Assembly: GCF_000711235.1 (NCBI RefSeq)
Contig: NZ_JOMI01000009.1
Coordinates: forward strand, 434,001-498,000
Length of the DNA stretch: 64,000 nucleotides
Reading direction: 5' to 3'
Source: Prevotella sp. 10(H)
Lineage (GTDB): Bacteria; Bacteroidota; Bacteroidia; Bacteroidales; Dysgonomonadaceae
The notes under the pieces were generated by a model that was not told where the DNA came from, ran no database searches, and worked only from the letters and a program-made list of their open reading frames with translations. Below are positions 27,272 to 35,998 of this stretch, piece by piece (within the stretch, counting starts at the first letter, position 1; each line of letters begins with the position of its first letter). The position numbers and the translations under genes were made by a program.

Positions 27272-27979
27272 TTATATAGATTTGGATACCAGTATGTTCA
27301 CATAGTATCCGATAAACAATCCGCTTTCAATTACTCCCGTAACCGATTTTATTTTGTGTTCCATATCATTATCGATCTTGTCGAACCATACATCCAGAAT
27401 GAGGTTACCGTTTTCGGTAAAGATCGGGCCGTCTTTGCCTTTTGCCATCCTTAATGTTATATCACGACCTCCTAAAGCTTTTAATTCCTGTTCGGCATAG
27501 GGCAAGGATAAAGGAAATATTTCTACAGGTACGGGGAATTTCTCTCCGAGGCGGTTTACAAACTTCGATTCATCGACTATAATGTAAGTTTCAGAACTAT
27601 TGCGGATCAGTAATTTTTCTTTAAACATGGCTCCTCCGCGTCCTTTGATCAGATTTTTTTCAGCATCGACTTCATCAGCCCCGTCGAATGTCCAGTCAGG
27701 TTTTTTATTTAGTAACGTGGTTTGCGGTATTCCCAGCTGAATACATGTCATAGATATTTCCTGTGATGAAGGAATGATTTCGATATGTAGGTTTTCTTTT
27801 TGTATCCTTTCGGCTATCGCAATCAACGCAATATATACAGTAGAACCCGAACCTGCGCCGATTACCTGCCCATCTTTCATTTTGGCTGCTATTTCTTTAG
27901 CGACCTTTTCTTTCCCTTCTCTATTTATTATTGTATCCGACCATTTCAGTTGCCGGATGATACTGCCTTCCCATTCCAT
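27272..27979 (-). CDS. rpiA: ribose-5-phosphate isomerase A
   Basis: 235 residues, near the family's ~220-230. The substrate loops are recognisable: IGAGSGSTVYIAL (usually GLGTGST), TFDGADEVD, IKGRGGAMFKEKLL, TENGNLILDV and TGVIESGLF. It interconverts ribose-5-phosphate and ribulose-5-phosphate in the pentose phosphate pathway. The ATG at 27979 starts a slightly long N-terminus. A 15-bp palindrome lies 12 bases upstream of the start. Confidence 0.93.
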   Translation of the reverse strand: MEWEGSIIRQLKWSDTIINREGKEKVAKEIAAKMKDGQVIGAGSGSTVYIALIAIAERIQKENLHIEIIPSSQEISMTCIQLGIPQTTLLNKKPDWTFDGADEVDAEKNLIKGRGGAMFKEKLLIRNSSETYIIVDESKFVNRLGEKFPVPVEIFPLSLPYAEQELKALGGRDITLRMAKGKDGPIFTENGNLILDVWFDKIDNDMEHKIKSVTGVIESGLFIGYYVNILVSKSI

Positions 27980-27991
27980 ATTCTGATTTTT

Positions 27992-28032
27992 AAAGATGTT
28001 CCAAAATTACAATTTATTTTTGGAACATCTTT
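27992..28032. promoter_or_regulatory. perfect 15-bp palindrome upstream of rpiA
   Basis: AAAGATGTTCCAAAA at 27992-28006 pairs with its exact complement at 28018-28032 around an 11-base centre. On the minus strand the inner part contains TAATTTTG (28009-28002), a match to the -7 consensus. There is no T-run, so an operator is more likely than a terminator, but this is inference. Confidence 0.5.
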
Positions 28033-28351
28033 ATCTATATTGTTTTATAGCTTTTAGCCGGTAGCTGATAGCTATTAGCTCTTTGACATAGGTTTTTGTT
28101 ACAAGTTACTTCGCCCTGCGGACAGTTACAAGTTACGGGATTATTAATTGTTCATTTTTAATTATTAATTGAATCCTGTTACTTTTGTTACCTTTTAACA
28201 TTGTCTCTCGCAAAGTCGCAAGGACGCAAAGAGATACTGTTAACTGATAACTGTGGACTGTTAACTGTAAAATCCGTTACTTTTGTTACCTTTTAACAGT
28301 ATATAGTTAAAAAGTGTAAATGTCGAAAAGGCTTCTTTGAAGGAAAATTGC
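28033..28351. repeat. non-coding repeat-rich interval
   Basis: About 320 bases with no credible gene, made of several nested repeats. GTTACAAGTTAC occurs at 28098-28109 and 28125-28136. A 23-base unit starting GTTACTTTTG occurs exactly at 28178-28200 and 28276-28298. Between these lie three tandem 8-base units of CGCAARGW type at 28209-28232 and two CTGTTAACTG words. The CGCAAAG-type octamers recall dispersed intergenic elements of Bacteroidota. No tRNA or CRISPR structure is seen. Confidence 0.75.
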
Positions 28352-29122
28352 CTATTTCTGCATCTCTCTCAACTTGATTTTAGTAAGTACCTGCTTGGTG
28401 TTCAATGGGAAATCTGCATCCATCATCCATGCATAGAAGCTGGGTTCCTTTTTCAGCACTTCCGAAACGGACTTTCCCTTATGCTTACCGAAGTTGAATA
28501 TTTCCACTCCGTTTTCGTCCCTGATGATACGTCCGGCAAGGTCTACATTATTATTAAAGAAGGAGAACTCTTCGGCCAGCTTTTCGATATCGTTTACAAG
28601 ATCGGGATATTTGTCCAGCTGGGCTTTCAGCACTTCGTAGGTAGCCAGTGTATCAGCTTCGGCAGAGTGGGCGTCGGTAAGCTCCTTATCGCAGTAGAAT
28701 TTATATGCAGCCTCAAGCGTGCGCTGCTCTTTCTTATGGAAGATGATCTGTACATCTATCATCTTACGCCTGCTGAAATCGATATCGACTCCTGCACGCA
28801 GAAATTCTTCGGCAATAAGTGGTATATCGAAGCGGCTGGAATTAAAACCTGCCAGATCGCATCCTTCCATTTGGTCGGCCAATGATTTTGCTATCTGCTT
28901 GAAAGTAGGACAATCAGCCACATCTTCGTCATATATACCATGTATGGCTGATGATGAAGGCGGGATAGGCATCTCGGGATTCAGCCTTTTGGTTTTTACT
29001 TCCTGCTTCCCGTTAGGATATACTTTGAGGTATGATATTTCCACTATCCTATCCTTTACAGTGTCGGTACCGGTAGTTTCGAGGTCGAAGAATATGAGCG
29101 GATTTCTAAGGTTTAGTTCCAT
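28352..29122 (-). CDS. DnaQ-type 3'-5' exonuclease
   Basis: 256 residues. DEDDh exonuclease motifs: FFDLETTGTD (Exo I, D13 and E15), FNSSRFDIPLI (Exo II), and AHSAEADTLATYEV (Exo III, with the catalytic His and Asp). The core ends near residue 175. A C-terminal extension (~205-256, FGKHKGKSVSEVLKKEPSFYAWM) resembles the small DUF3820-type module attached to such exonucleases. It lies 90 bases downstream of dnaN on the same strand, so a proofreading or DNA-processing role is plausible; it is not clearly the PolIII epsilon subunit. Confidence 0.87.
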   Translation of the reverse strand: MELNLRNPLIFFDLETTGTDTVKDRIVEISYLKVYPNGKQEVKTKRLNPEMPIPPSSSAIHGIYDEDVADCPTFKQIAKSLADQMEGCDLAGFNSSRFDIPLIAEEFLRAGVDIDFSRRKMIDVQIIFHKKEQRTLEAAYKFYCDKELTDAHSAEADTLATYEVLKAQLDKYPDLVNDIEKLAEEFSFFNNNVDLAGRIIRDENGVEIFNFGKHKGKSVSEVLKKEPSFYAWMMDADFPLNTKQVLTKIKLREMQK

Positions 29123-29212
29123 AAGCTTTTAAGAAAAAACTTTATCATTCCCCATTATAATCGAACAGAAGAATGATAAAGTCTATATATTTTTTGTGGT
29201 TAATCCTGTTTC

Positions 29213-30337
29213 TTAGTCGTTAAGCATCATCGGCATTAACAGCATCAGAAGGTCTTCGTTCTCTTCATTTTCCGCAGGGATGATAAGTCCGGCGCGTGAA
29301 GGATCGGAAAGTTCCAGTGAGATATCTGTAGACGGAATGTTGTTCAGTATCTCGATAAGGAAGCTCGATTTAAATCCGATGTTCATCGGTGCTCCTGTAT
29401 ATTCGCAAGGAATAGTTTCTTCGGCAGCAGTAGAGAAATCGATATCCTGAGCCGTGATTACTATATTATTGTCAGATAGCTGCAACTTTATCAGATTACT
29501 TGCCTGATTGGAGAATACCGAAACGCGTTTCAGCGCATTCAGGAATGCAAGACGGTCGAGAATCACTTTGTTCGGATTATTCTGCGGAATTACAGAATTA
29601 TAGTTTGGATAACGGCCTTCGATAAAACGGCAGGTCATAGTATAACTCGACATCTTAATGTAAGCGTTATTTTCGTCAAACTTCAATTCTACTGTTTCCG
29701 ATTCTTTCGGCAGGATAGCTTTCAGTAAGTTGGCCGGTTTCTTAGGCAGTATGAATGAAGCACGTTCTGCGCCTTTTGCAGCCAGCGTTTTGCAGCGGAC
29801 CAGCTTATGTCCGTCGGATGCCACAAAGGTAAGATCTTCGGATGTAATGTCGAAATATACTCCGTTCATCACAGGACGAAGTTCGTCATCGGCACTGGCA
29901 AATAGTGTACGGTTGATACCCGAAAATAGTACCTGTGGGTCGATGCTGAGACTGACAGCTGTTTCTCTGAGTTCTTTCGGCTGCGGATAGTCTTCACCAC
30001 TTTGTCCGATAAAGTTATATTTACCGTTGTGGAAGAAAATGAAGGTTTCCAGATTATCGTTGTTGATCTCGAATGTAAGCGGCTGCTCCGGTAATTCTTT
30101 CAGCGGATCGAGCAGATTCTTTGCATTTACTGCAAACTTTCCGCTTCCGTCGGCTTCATTTACTTCTAATGAGGTTACGAGGCGCGTTTCGGAGTCGGCG
30201 GCAGTAAGTGTAAGTGTAGAACCTTCCAGTTCCAACAAAAAGCAGTCGAGAATGGGCAACGTGTTTTTTGAATTAATAACCTTGCTTATCGCTTGCAGGT
30301 GACTTAATAATGCAGTGCTGGAAACAACAAATTTCAT
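29213..30337 (-). CDS. dnaN: DNA polymerase III beta sliding clamp
   Basis: 374 residues, the usual clamp length. Three repeated clamp folds: N-terminal MKFVVSSTALLSHLQAISKVINSKNTLPIL with GSGKFAVNAKNLLDPLKELP, a middle domain with VMNGVYFDITSEDLTFVASDGHKLVR, and a C-terminal domain ending LMLLMPMMLND in place of the usual PMRL-type end. It encircles DNA and tethers the polymerase. It is not beside dnaA, as often in Bacteroidota, and has its own promoter. Confidence 0.97.
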   Translation of the reverse strand: MKFVVSSTALLSHLQAISKVINSKNTLPILDCFLLELEGSTLTLTAADSETRLVTSLEVNEADGSGKFAVNAKNLLDPLKELPEQPLTFEINNDNLETFIFFHNGKYNFIGQSGEDYPQPKELRETAVSLSIDPQVLFSGINRTLFASADDELRPVMNGVYFDITSEDLTFVASDGHKLVRCKTLAAKGAERASFILPKKPANLLKAILPKESETVELKFDENNAYIKMSSYTMTCRFIEGRYPNYNSVIPQNNPNKVILDRLAFLNALKRVSVFSNQASNLIKLQLSDNNIVITAQDIDFSTAAEETIPCEYTGAPMNIGFKSSFLIEILNNIPSTDISLELSDPSRAGLIIPAENEENEDLLMLLMPMMLND

Positions 30338-30385
30338 ATTTTTTAGTATGTTTAGAGTTTTAATTTTCGCATTTTATCAATAGAG

Positions 30386-30415
30386 CAAATGTAGGAAATT
30401 TTCTATTTATAACAA
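30386..30415 (-). promoter_or_regulatory. Bacteroidota-type dnaN promoter
   Basis: On the minus strand, TTG at 30415-30413 and TACATTTG at 30393-30386 are 19 bases apart, matching the TTG, 19-21, TAnnTTTG consensus. The predicted transcript starts about 40 bases before the dnaN ATG. Confidence 0.75.
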
Positions 30416-30534
30416 TAGCTTTGCTGCAAATATATTCAGCAATGTTATGCAGGATTTCTGTTAAATAGTAATTTTATATCATGCATTCGGGTAAAGATTG
30501 GATTAAAAGGGTGATATTATATCAATTAGAATTG

Positions 30535-30542
30535 TATCTTTG
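30535..30542 (+). promoter_or_regulatory. -7 element TATCTTTG before the first sigma factor gene
   Basis: A perfect TAnnTTTG match 58 bases before the ATG. No clear TTTG or TTG stands 19-21 bases upstream, so the promoter may be weak or dependent on an activator. The same octamer precedes the second sigma gene at 49905-49912. Confidence 0.45.
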
Positions 30543-30600
30543 CCGGAGGATGTGTATCGCTTCATTGAGACCATGATTACAAAACACTGTAAATAAGCTT

Positions 30601-31194
30601 ATGTCTGATATTTCCCGGATACAAAATTTCATAGACGAGAAAGATACCGATGCGGGCATTTTGTACAACGATTATGTGCAGAATCTATATAGCTATGGTA
30701 TCAGTCTGGGATTTCCTCACGACATCTGCATGGACGCGATTCATGATATATTCTGCAAACTATATTACCTTAAGAAAGACGAGATATCTGCCATAGAAAA
30801 TGTAAAGCATTATCTTTTCCGAAGCCTGAAGAACAGGCTGCTCGACATACATAAAAAAAACAAGAATATAGATGTAACGGACGATGCATCTTCTCTGTCT
30901 TTCGATATCGAGGTCTCTGTTTTGGATACAATGATCGAGGAAGAAGATAAGGCATTGATGATAAAAAAAGTAGAATCATTGATGAGTTCATTGACCGACA
31001 GACAGAAAGAAGCAATTTACTTACGCTATATTCAGGAAATGAGCTATGATGAAATAGCTAACCTTTTAGGTATGACACCTAAGTCGGCACGTATGCTTGT
31101 ATTCAGGGCCATGGATAAAATGAGGGATTTGTCGTTGAACGAAAGGATAATGTTTTTCACTATTTTATGTACTTCTTTTGTTAAAAATCTCTGA
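30601..31194 (+). CDS. ECF-type RNA polymerase sigma factor (locus A)
   Basis: 197 residues. Region 2 spans ~18-90 (YNDYVQNLYSYGISLGF, DAIHDIFCKLYY, VKHYLFRSLKNRLLDIHKK). Region 4 spans ~130-180 (LTDRQKEAIYLRYIQEMSYDEIANLLGMTPKSARMLV). No region 3, as is normal for ECF factors. It is followed by a FecR-type anti-sigma gene and a SusC with an STN signalling domain, so it probably activates this locus when ligand is bound at the outer membrane. Confidence 0.9.
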   Translation: MSDISRIQNFIDEKDTDAGILYNDYVQNLYSYGISLGFPHDICMDAIHDIFCKLYYLKKDEISAIENVKHYLFRSLKNRLLDIHKKNKNIDVTDDASSLSFDIEVSVLDTMIEEEDKALMIKKVESLMSSLTDRQKEAIYLRYIQEMSYDEIANLLGMTPKSARMLVFRAMDKMRDLSLNERIMFFTILCTSFVKNL

Positions 31195-31277
31195 CTTCAC
31201 AAAAAACATTAAAAACAGTGTAGACATTTTTTTACCTCGGACGTCATTATAAGAAGAATCTGCAATCTGCTAATATA

Positions 31278-32462
31278 ATGACGAATAAAAAAATATATAC
31301 ATACCGGGATTTCCTGAACAATGATATTTTTGTTCAGTGGAGACTTACCCGTACAAAAGAACTTAATGAATACTGGGCCGATTTTGAAGAGCAAAACCCT
31401 GAATGCAGGCAAGCTTTGGAAGAAGCGATAGACAAATTCAAATCCGTTATACTAAACAATTACCATCTTTCCGATATACAGGCTAATACTCTTTTAACGA
31501 ATATAAGAAGGGATATAGCTTCCCGTAAAAAGCGCAGCAGGAGATTGTATATATTTGCCTTATCTGCAGCATGTATTGCGGTTCTGGTAGCAACTACATT
31601 ATTCGGCTATCTGAATAATCAGGATGTACTTCCTGAAGACTCTGATCTGATGTCATCTATCAGCGGAGAAACTAATAACAGTGAAAATATACAGGTAATC
31701 AGTGGAGGTAAATCTCTGGCTATTTCTCAGGAAGTAGAAATAAAATTGACAGATAAAGGTCAGGCTTCTATTAAGGGAGTGGATGGAGAGGAGATTGAAA
31801 ATCTCGATTTGTCGCACAAACAGTTGAATAAAATTATTGTACCCTATGGAAAACGTTCGTCAGTAGTCTTGGCTGATGGTACAAAAGTATGGCTTAATTC
31901 AGGAACCGAACTGGAATTCCCCACAGCATTTGACGGTAAAACACGTGATATCAATGTAAAGGGTGAAATATATATCGATGTAGCAAAAGATGAAGCCAAA
32001 CCTTTTTATATACATTCTTCACAATTTGATATAAAGGTATTAGGTACAAAGTTCAATGTATCGGCATATGATGACGATGCAGTCAATTCTATAGTTTTGG
32101 TAGAAGGGAGAGTGAGCGTAACTACTCCGACCAATTCCGTGACGATGAAGCCTAACGAGATGCTTGCCATAAACGCCGGTAACATAGAAAAATCAATAGT
32201 GGATATACAGGAGTACATCGGTTGGAAAGATGGTATTCTCAATTTCCGAAAAGCAACGCTGGCAGATATATTGAACAGGGTAGGCAGATACTATAATATT
32301 TCCTTCAACAAAAGCGACCATATTGCATTTGCTCAGAAAACATATAGCGGCAAGCTGCTCTTGTCTGATAATTTAGATGACGTAATGAATTCCATTTCGG
32401 CTTTTTCATCAACAATATATGAAAGAAATAATAATGTAATACTAATTAAAAACAAGGATTAG
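31278..32462 (+). CDS. FecR-family anti-sigma factor with DUF4974 (locus A)
   Basis: 394 residues. A cytoplasmic N-terminal sigma-binding part (~1-90), one membrane helix (LYIFALSAACIAVLVATTLFGYL), a periplasmic FecR domain (IIVPYGKRSSVVLADGTKVWLNSGTELEFP, then GEIYIDVAKDEAKPFYI and VLGTKFNVSAY) and a C-terminal DUF4974-type domain (GILNFRKATLADILNRVGRYYNI). It should hold the upstream sigma factor inactive and release it when the SusC N-terminal domain signals occupancy. The periplasmic stretch before the FecR motif is longer than in the second copy at 48730. Confidence 0.92.
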   Translation: MTNKKIYTYRDFLNNDIFVQWRLTRTKELNEYWADFEEQNPECRQALEEAIDKFKSVILNNYHLSDIQANTLLTNIRRDIASRKKRSRRLYIFALSAACIAVLVATTLFGYLNNQDVLPEDSDLMSSISGETNNSENIQVISGGKSLAISQEVEIKLTDKGQASIKGVDGEEIENLDLSHKQLNKIIVPYGKRSSVVLADGTKVWLNSGTELEFPTAFDGKTRDINVKGEIYIDVAKDEAKPFYIHSSQFDIKVLGTKFNVSAYDDDAVNSIVLVEGRVSVTTPTNSVTMKPNEMLAINAGNIEKSIVDIQEYIGWKDGILNFRKATLADILNRVGRYYNISFNKSDHIAFAQKTYSGKLLLSDNLDDVMNSISAFSSTIYERNNNVILIKNKD

Positions 32463-32494
32463 CCTATGATCTGACACCTCATGAAAAACAAAAA

Positions 32495-32527
32495 GAATCG
32501 GACAATACTACCAATATCGTCCGATTC
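32495..32527 (+). other. stem-loop between FecR and SusC genes of locus A
   Basis: GAATCGGAC at 32495-32503 pairs with GTCCGATTC at 32519-32527 around a 15-base loop, within the 119-base gap before the SusC gene. No T-run follows, so it may be an mRNA-stabilising or attenuating structure rather than a full terminator. Confidence 0.45.
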
Positions 32528-32581
32528 GGAGATTCAATTTACAAAATTCCAAGATGTATAACTAAATCTATTTTCAAATGT

Positions 32582-35500
32582 ATGAAAGAAAACCCTAACC
32601 TTAAGCGATTTTCTGTAAAAAAAGAGAACCGCATTCTTAAAATTATGAAAGTCTCATTCTTACTTTTCTTTTTGTGCGTCTGTTCTGTAAAAGCTAATGA
32701 TGTGTATTCTCAGACAACAAACATATCATTGAAAGTAAACAAAGCCAGCTTAAAACAGATTTTCTCGAAGATTGAACAACAGACAGACTATGTGTTTATT
32801 ATTTCCGATGAAGTAGGCCCTGAGTTGAATCGGATAAATGCGAACCTGAATGCAAGTGATGAAAACATCACTGAAATATTGGATAAAGTTCTATCTGACA
32901 CCGGTATTAACTACCATGTTGTCGGCCGCCAAATCTCTGTTTTCAAAGGACAAGCTAAAAACAGTGAGCAAAGCGTGCAAACACCGGCAGAAGATAAAAT
33001 CAGAATAACAGGACAGATTACAGATGAGAAAGGGGAACCCCTGATCGGTGTATCTGTCACTGTAAAGGGAACAACCAATGGTGTGGTCACTGATCTCGAC
33101 GGAGTATATTCGATATCTATTCCAAATAATAAGACTATACTTGAGTTCAGATATATCGGATTTGTGACTAAAGAAGAAACTGTTGGTAATCGTCGAATCC
33201 TGAATATTGTGATGACAGAAACAGTCAGTGAACTGGATGAAGTGGTAGTAGTAGGGTTCGGAACGCAGAAAAAAGCATCTGTTGTGGGTTCCATTACTAC
33301 TATCGAACCGCAACGTCTTCAGGGATCAACACGTGCTGTCAGTAACAATCTGGCCGGTCAGCTAGCCGGAGTGATAGGAGTTCAGCGTTCGGGTGAACCG
33401 GGAAATGACGGCTCTCACTTTTGGATACGCGGTATTTCTACATTCCAGAATAACAGCCGTAGTCCGCTTATATTGGTAGATGGTATCGAACGGACACTAG
33501 ATGATATGGATCCAGCCGAAATCGAATCTTTCTCTGTATTGAAAGATGCAGCTGCCAGTGCCGTTTACGGTGTACGCGGAGCAAACGGTGTTATACTGAT
33601 AAATACAAAACGCGGAAATATAGGAAAGCCGACAGTGAATGTACATTTTGAACAAGGCTTTACCAAACCGGTAAAATTGCCTAAGTATATTGGTTCGGCA
33701 GATTATTTGTCTCTTGTAGACGAAATACGCGCAGATAATGGTGAGGCACCACTCTACGGACCTGAACTAATAGCGAAATACCGTGATAGGGTCGATCCGG
33801 AATTATACCCTGATGTAAACTGGGTAGACGCCATATCGAAAGATCATGCATCTAATCATCGTGCAAATATAACCGTAAGTGGAGGTAGCAATACATTGCG
33901 TTATGCAGTGGTAGGCTCATATTACGGAGAAAACGGAATTCTCGTCCGCGACAAGAGCTTATCATGGGATCCGAGTTTAAGACTGAATAAATATAATTTA
34001 CGCTCTAATGTAGATGTGAATATTACTCCTACAACTCTTTTGCGTATAGGCGTAGGCGGATATTTACAAGAGAAAGTAGCTCCCCGTGCAAGCGTTAACG
34101 ACTTATTTGACAGAGCATTCGAAACACCGCCTTATGTACACCCTACGATTTATTCTACAGGAGAAATTCCTACCCTGAAAAATCGTTCCAATCCTTGGGC
34201 ACAAGCTACACAGGAAGGTTTTAGCAGAAGCAGCAGCAGTAAGATCGAATCTACTTTTGGCCTCGAGCAGGATTTGAAGTTCATTCTGCCGGGATTGAAA
34301 ATAAAAGGGATTTTTTCATTCGACAGATATTCAAACTCTTGGGTAGAGCGCTTCAAAGACCTTGCACTTTATAGTCCCGCCACCGAGCGTAACGAAGACG
34401 GTAGTCTTAAATTAGAGGCGCCGTTTCAGCGCGGAAAAGATTTCTTAAGTACAGAAAAGAAGCAGGACTGGGGAAACAAAAGTACTTATTTCGAAGGAAA
34501 TATAACATATAACCATATGTTTGATAAGCACAATGTGGATGCAATGTTCTTGTATAATCAACGTGATTATGACGACGGAGATGCTGTTCCTTACCGTCAC
34601 CAGGGGATTGCAGGACGTTTTTCTTATTCGTATGATTATCGCTATATAGCCGAATTCAATTTCGGATACAATGGATCTGAAAACTTTGCAAAAGACCATC
34701 GTTTCGGCTTCTTCCCGTCTTTCGCTTTGGGTTGGTATTTATCTGAAGAGCCGTTTATGGAACCTTTTAGGAAGACTTTTTCTAAGATAAAATTCAGAGG
34801 TTCATATGGGTTAGTTGGTAATGATAACCTCGATGGACGGCGTTTCGCTTATATTTCCACTATTCAGCAAATGGATAACGGTTACAGGTGGGGAACAAAT
34901 AACGACTACGAACGTAAAGGATTTCGTGAAGGCGACTTTGGTATTTTAAACCTTAAATGGGAAACGGTAGAAAAGATGAATATCGGTGTGGAGCTAGGGT
35001 TGTGGAACGAACTCGATCTTCAGGTCGATTACTTCTCAGAGCATCGTAAAGATATCTTTATGAGGCGTAATACAATTCCTACGGCAGCCGGTTTTATAAA
35101 TACTCCATGGGCAAACTTTGGTAAAGTAGACAACAAAGGGGTAGATATTTCATTAGATTATCATAAGAGGATAAACGATGACTGGCATCTGAATGTACGC
35201 GGAAGTGTGACTTATGCTGTAAATGAAATAATAGAAAAAGATGAGGCTCCGGGTGTTATCGGCACTCACCGTGCAGAAACCGGCCGGCCGGTAGGTCAGT
35301 TATTCGGTTTGGTGGCAGAACGCTTATTTACTGAAGAGGATTTTGAAGATGTAGCAACAGGGAAATTAAAAGAAGGTATTGCCAACCAGACATTTACAAA
35401 TATGCTTCGCCCGGGAGACATTAAATATGTAGATGTCGACGGTGACGGTGTTATCACCCCAAAAGATAAAAAGGCTATAGGGGGTACATGGGATCCGCAA

Positions 35501-35974
35501 TTGATATACGGATTCGGAGCAAATGTCGGCTTTAAAAACTGGGATTTCAGTTTCTTCTTCCAGGGTAACGGACGTACATACCGCTTTATAGGTGATGCAA
35601 ACTTCCTTCCATCTGCAAATGGTTTAGGAAATTTCCTTACTAACTACGATGATCGTTGGACGGTTGACAACCCAAGTCAGGACGTATTTTATCCGCGCGC
35701 TTCACTTTCACGCAACGATAATAATAACCAGCAGTCGACGTGGTGGCTGCGTAATATGAGTATGCTACGTATGAAGGATGTAGAACTAGGATATTCATTA
35801 CCTAAAAAATGGATGGAGAAAGTAGGAGTAGCCAATATGCGCCTTTACCTGCGTGGTAATAATCTGTTGACAATATCTGATTTCAAATTGTGGGATCCTG
35901 AGGTGGATACTGCTACAGGTGCCAAATATCCTATCATGAAATCTATTTCACTGGGTTTTGATATAAATTTTTAG
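32582..35974 (+). CDS. SusC/RagA-type TonB-dependent transporter with STN domain (locus A)
   Basis: 1130 residues. An N-terminal cytoplasmic stretch and signal peptide (MKVSFLLFFLCVCSVKA), an STN signalling domain (~47-120, ISLKVNKASLKQIFSKIEQQ), a carboxypeptidase-regulatory-like domain (~137-220, TGQITDEKGEPLIGVSVTVKG), the plug (~225-340, VVVVGFGTQKKASVVGSI, LVDGIERTLDDMDP) and the 22-strand barrel ending SLGFDINF. It imports oligosaccharide across the outer membrane with SusD, and the STN domain talks to FecR. It pairs with the SusD gene 24 bases downstream. Confidence 0.94.
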   Translation: MKENPNLKRFSVKKENRILKIMKVSFLLFFLCVCSVKANDVYSQTTNISLKVNKASLKQIFSKIEQQTDYVFIISDEVGPELNRINANLNASDENITEILDKVLSDTGINYHVVGRQISVFKGQAKNSEQSVQTPAEDKIRITGQITDEKGEPLIGVSVTVKGTTNGVVTDLDGVYSISIPNNKTILEFRYIGFVTKEETVGNRRILNIVMTETVSELDEVVVVGFGTQKKASVVGSITTIEPQRLQGSTRAVSNNLAGQLAGVIGVQRSGEPGNDGSHFWIRGISTFQNNSRSPLILVDGIERTLDDMDPAEIESFSVLKDAAASAVYGVRGANGVILINTKRGNIGKPTVNVHFEQGFTKPVKLPKYIGSADYLSLVDEIRADNGEAPLYGPELIAKYRDRVDPELYPDVNWVDAISKDHASNHRANITVSGGSNTLRYAVVGSYYGENGILVRDKSLSWDPSLRLNKYNLRSNVDVNITPTTLLRIGVGGYLQEKVAPRASVNDLFDRAFETPPYVHPTIYSTGEIPTLKNRSNPWAQATQEGFSRSSSSKIESTFGLEQDLKFILPGLKIKGIFSFDRYSNSWVERFKDLALYSPATERNEDGSLKLEAPFQRGKDFLSTEKKQDWGNKSTYFEGNITYNHMFDKHNVDAMFLYNQRDYDDGDAVPYRHQGIAGRFSYSYDYRYIAEFNFGYNGSENFAKDHRFGFFPSFALGWYLSEEPFMEPFRKTFSKIKFRGSYGLVGNDNLDGRRFAYISTIQQMDNGYRWGTNNDYERKGFREGDFGILNLKWETVEKMNIGVELGLWNELDLQVDYFSEHRKDIFMRRNTIPTAAGFINTPWANFGKVDNKGVDISLDYHKRINDDWHLNVRGSVTYAVNEIIEKDEAPGVIGTHRAETGRPVGQLFGLVAERLFTEEDFEDVATGKLKEGIANQTFTNMLRPGDIKYVDVDGDGVITPKDKKAIGGTWDPQLIYGFGANVGFKNWDFSFFFQGNGRTYRFIGDANFLPSANGLGNFLTNYDDRWTVDNPSQDVFYPRASLSRNDNNNQQSTWWLRNMSMLRMKDVELGYSLPKKWMEKVGVANMRLYLRGNNLLTISDFKLWDPEVDTATGAKYPIMKSISLGFDINF

Positions 35975-35998
35975 TCTCATTGATAACCATTAATAATT

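Noticed and set aside
28178-28298. CRISPR array from the 23-base repeat
   Set aside because: Only two copies, 75 bases of repeat-containing sequence between them, and no cas genes nearby.
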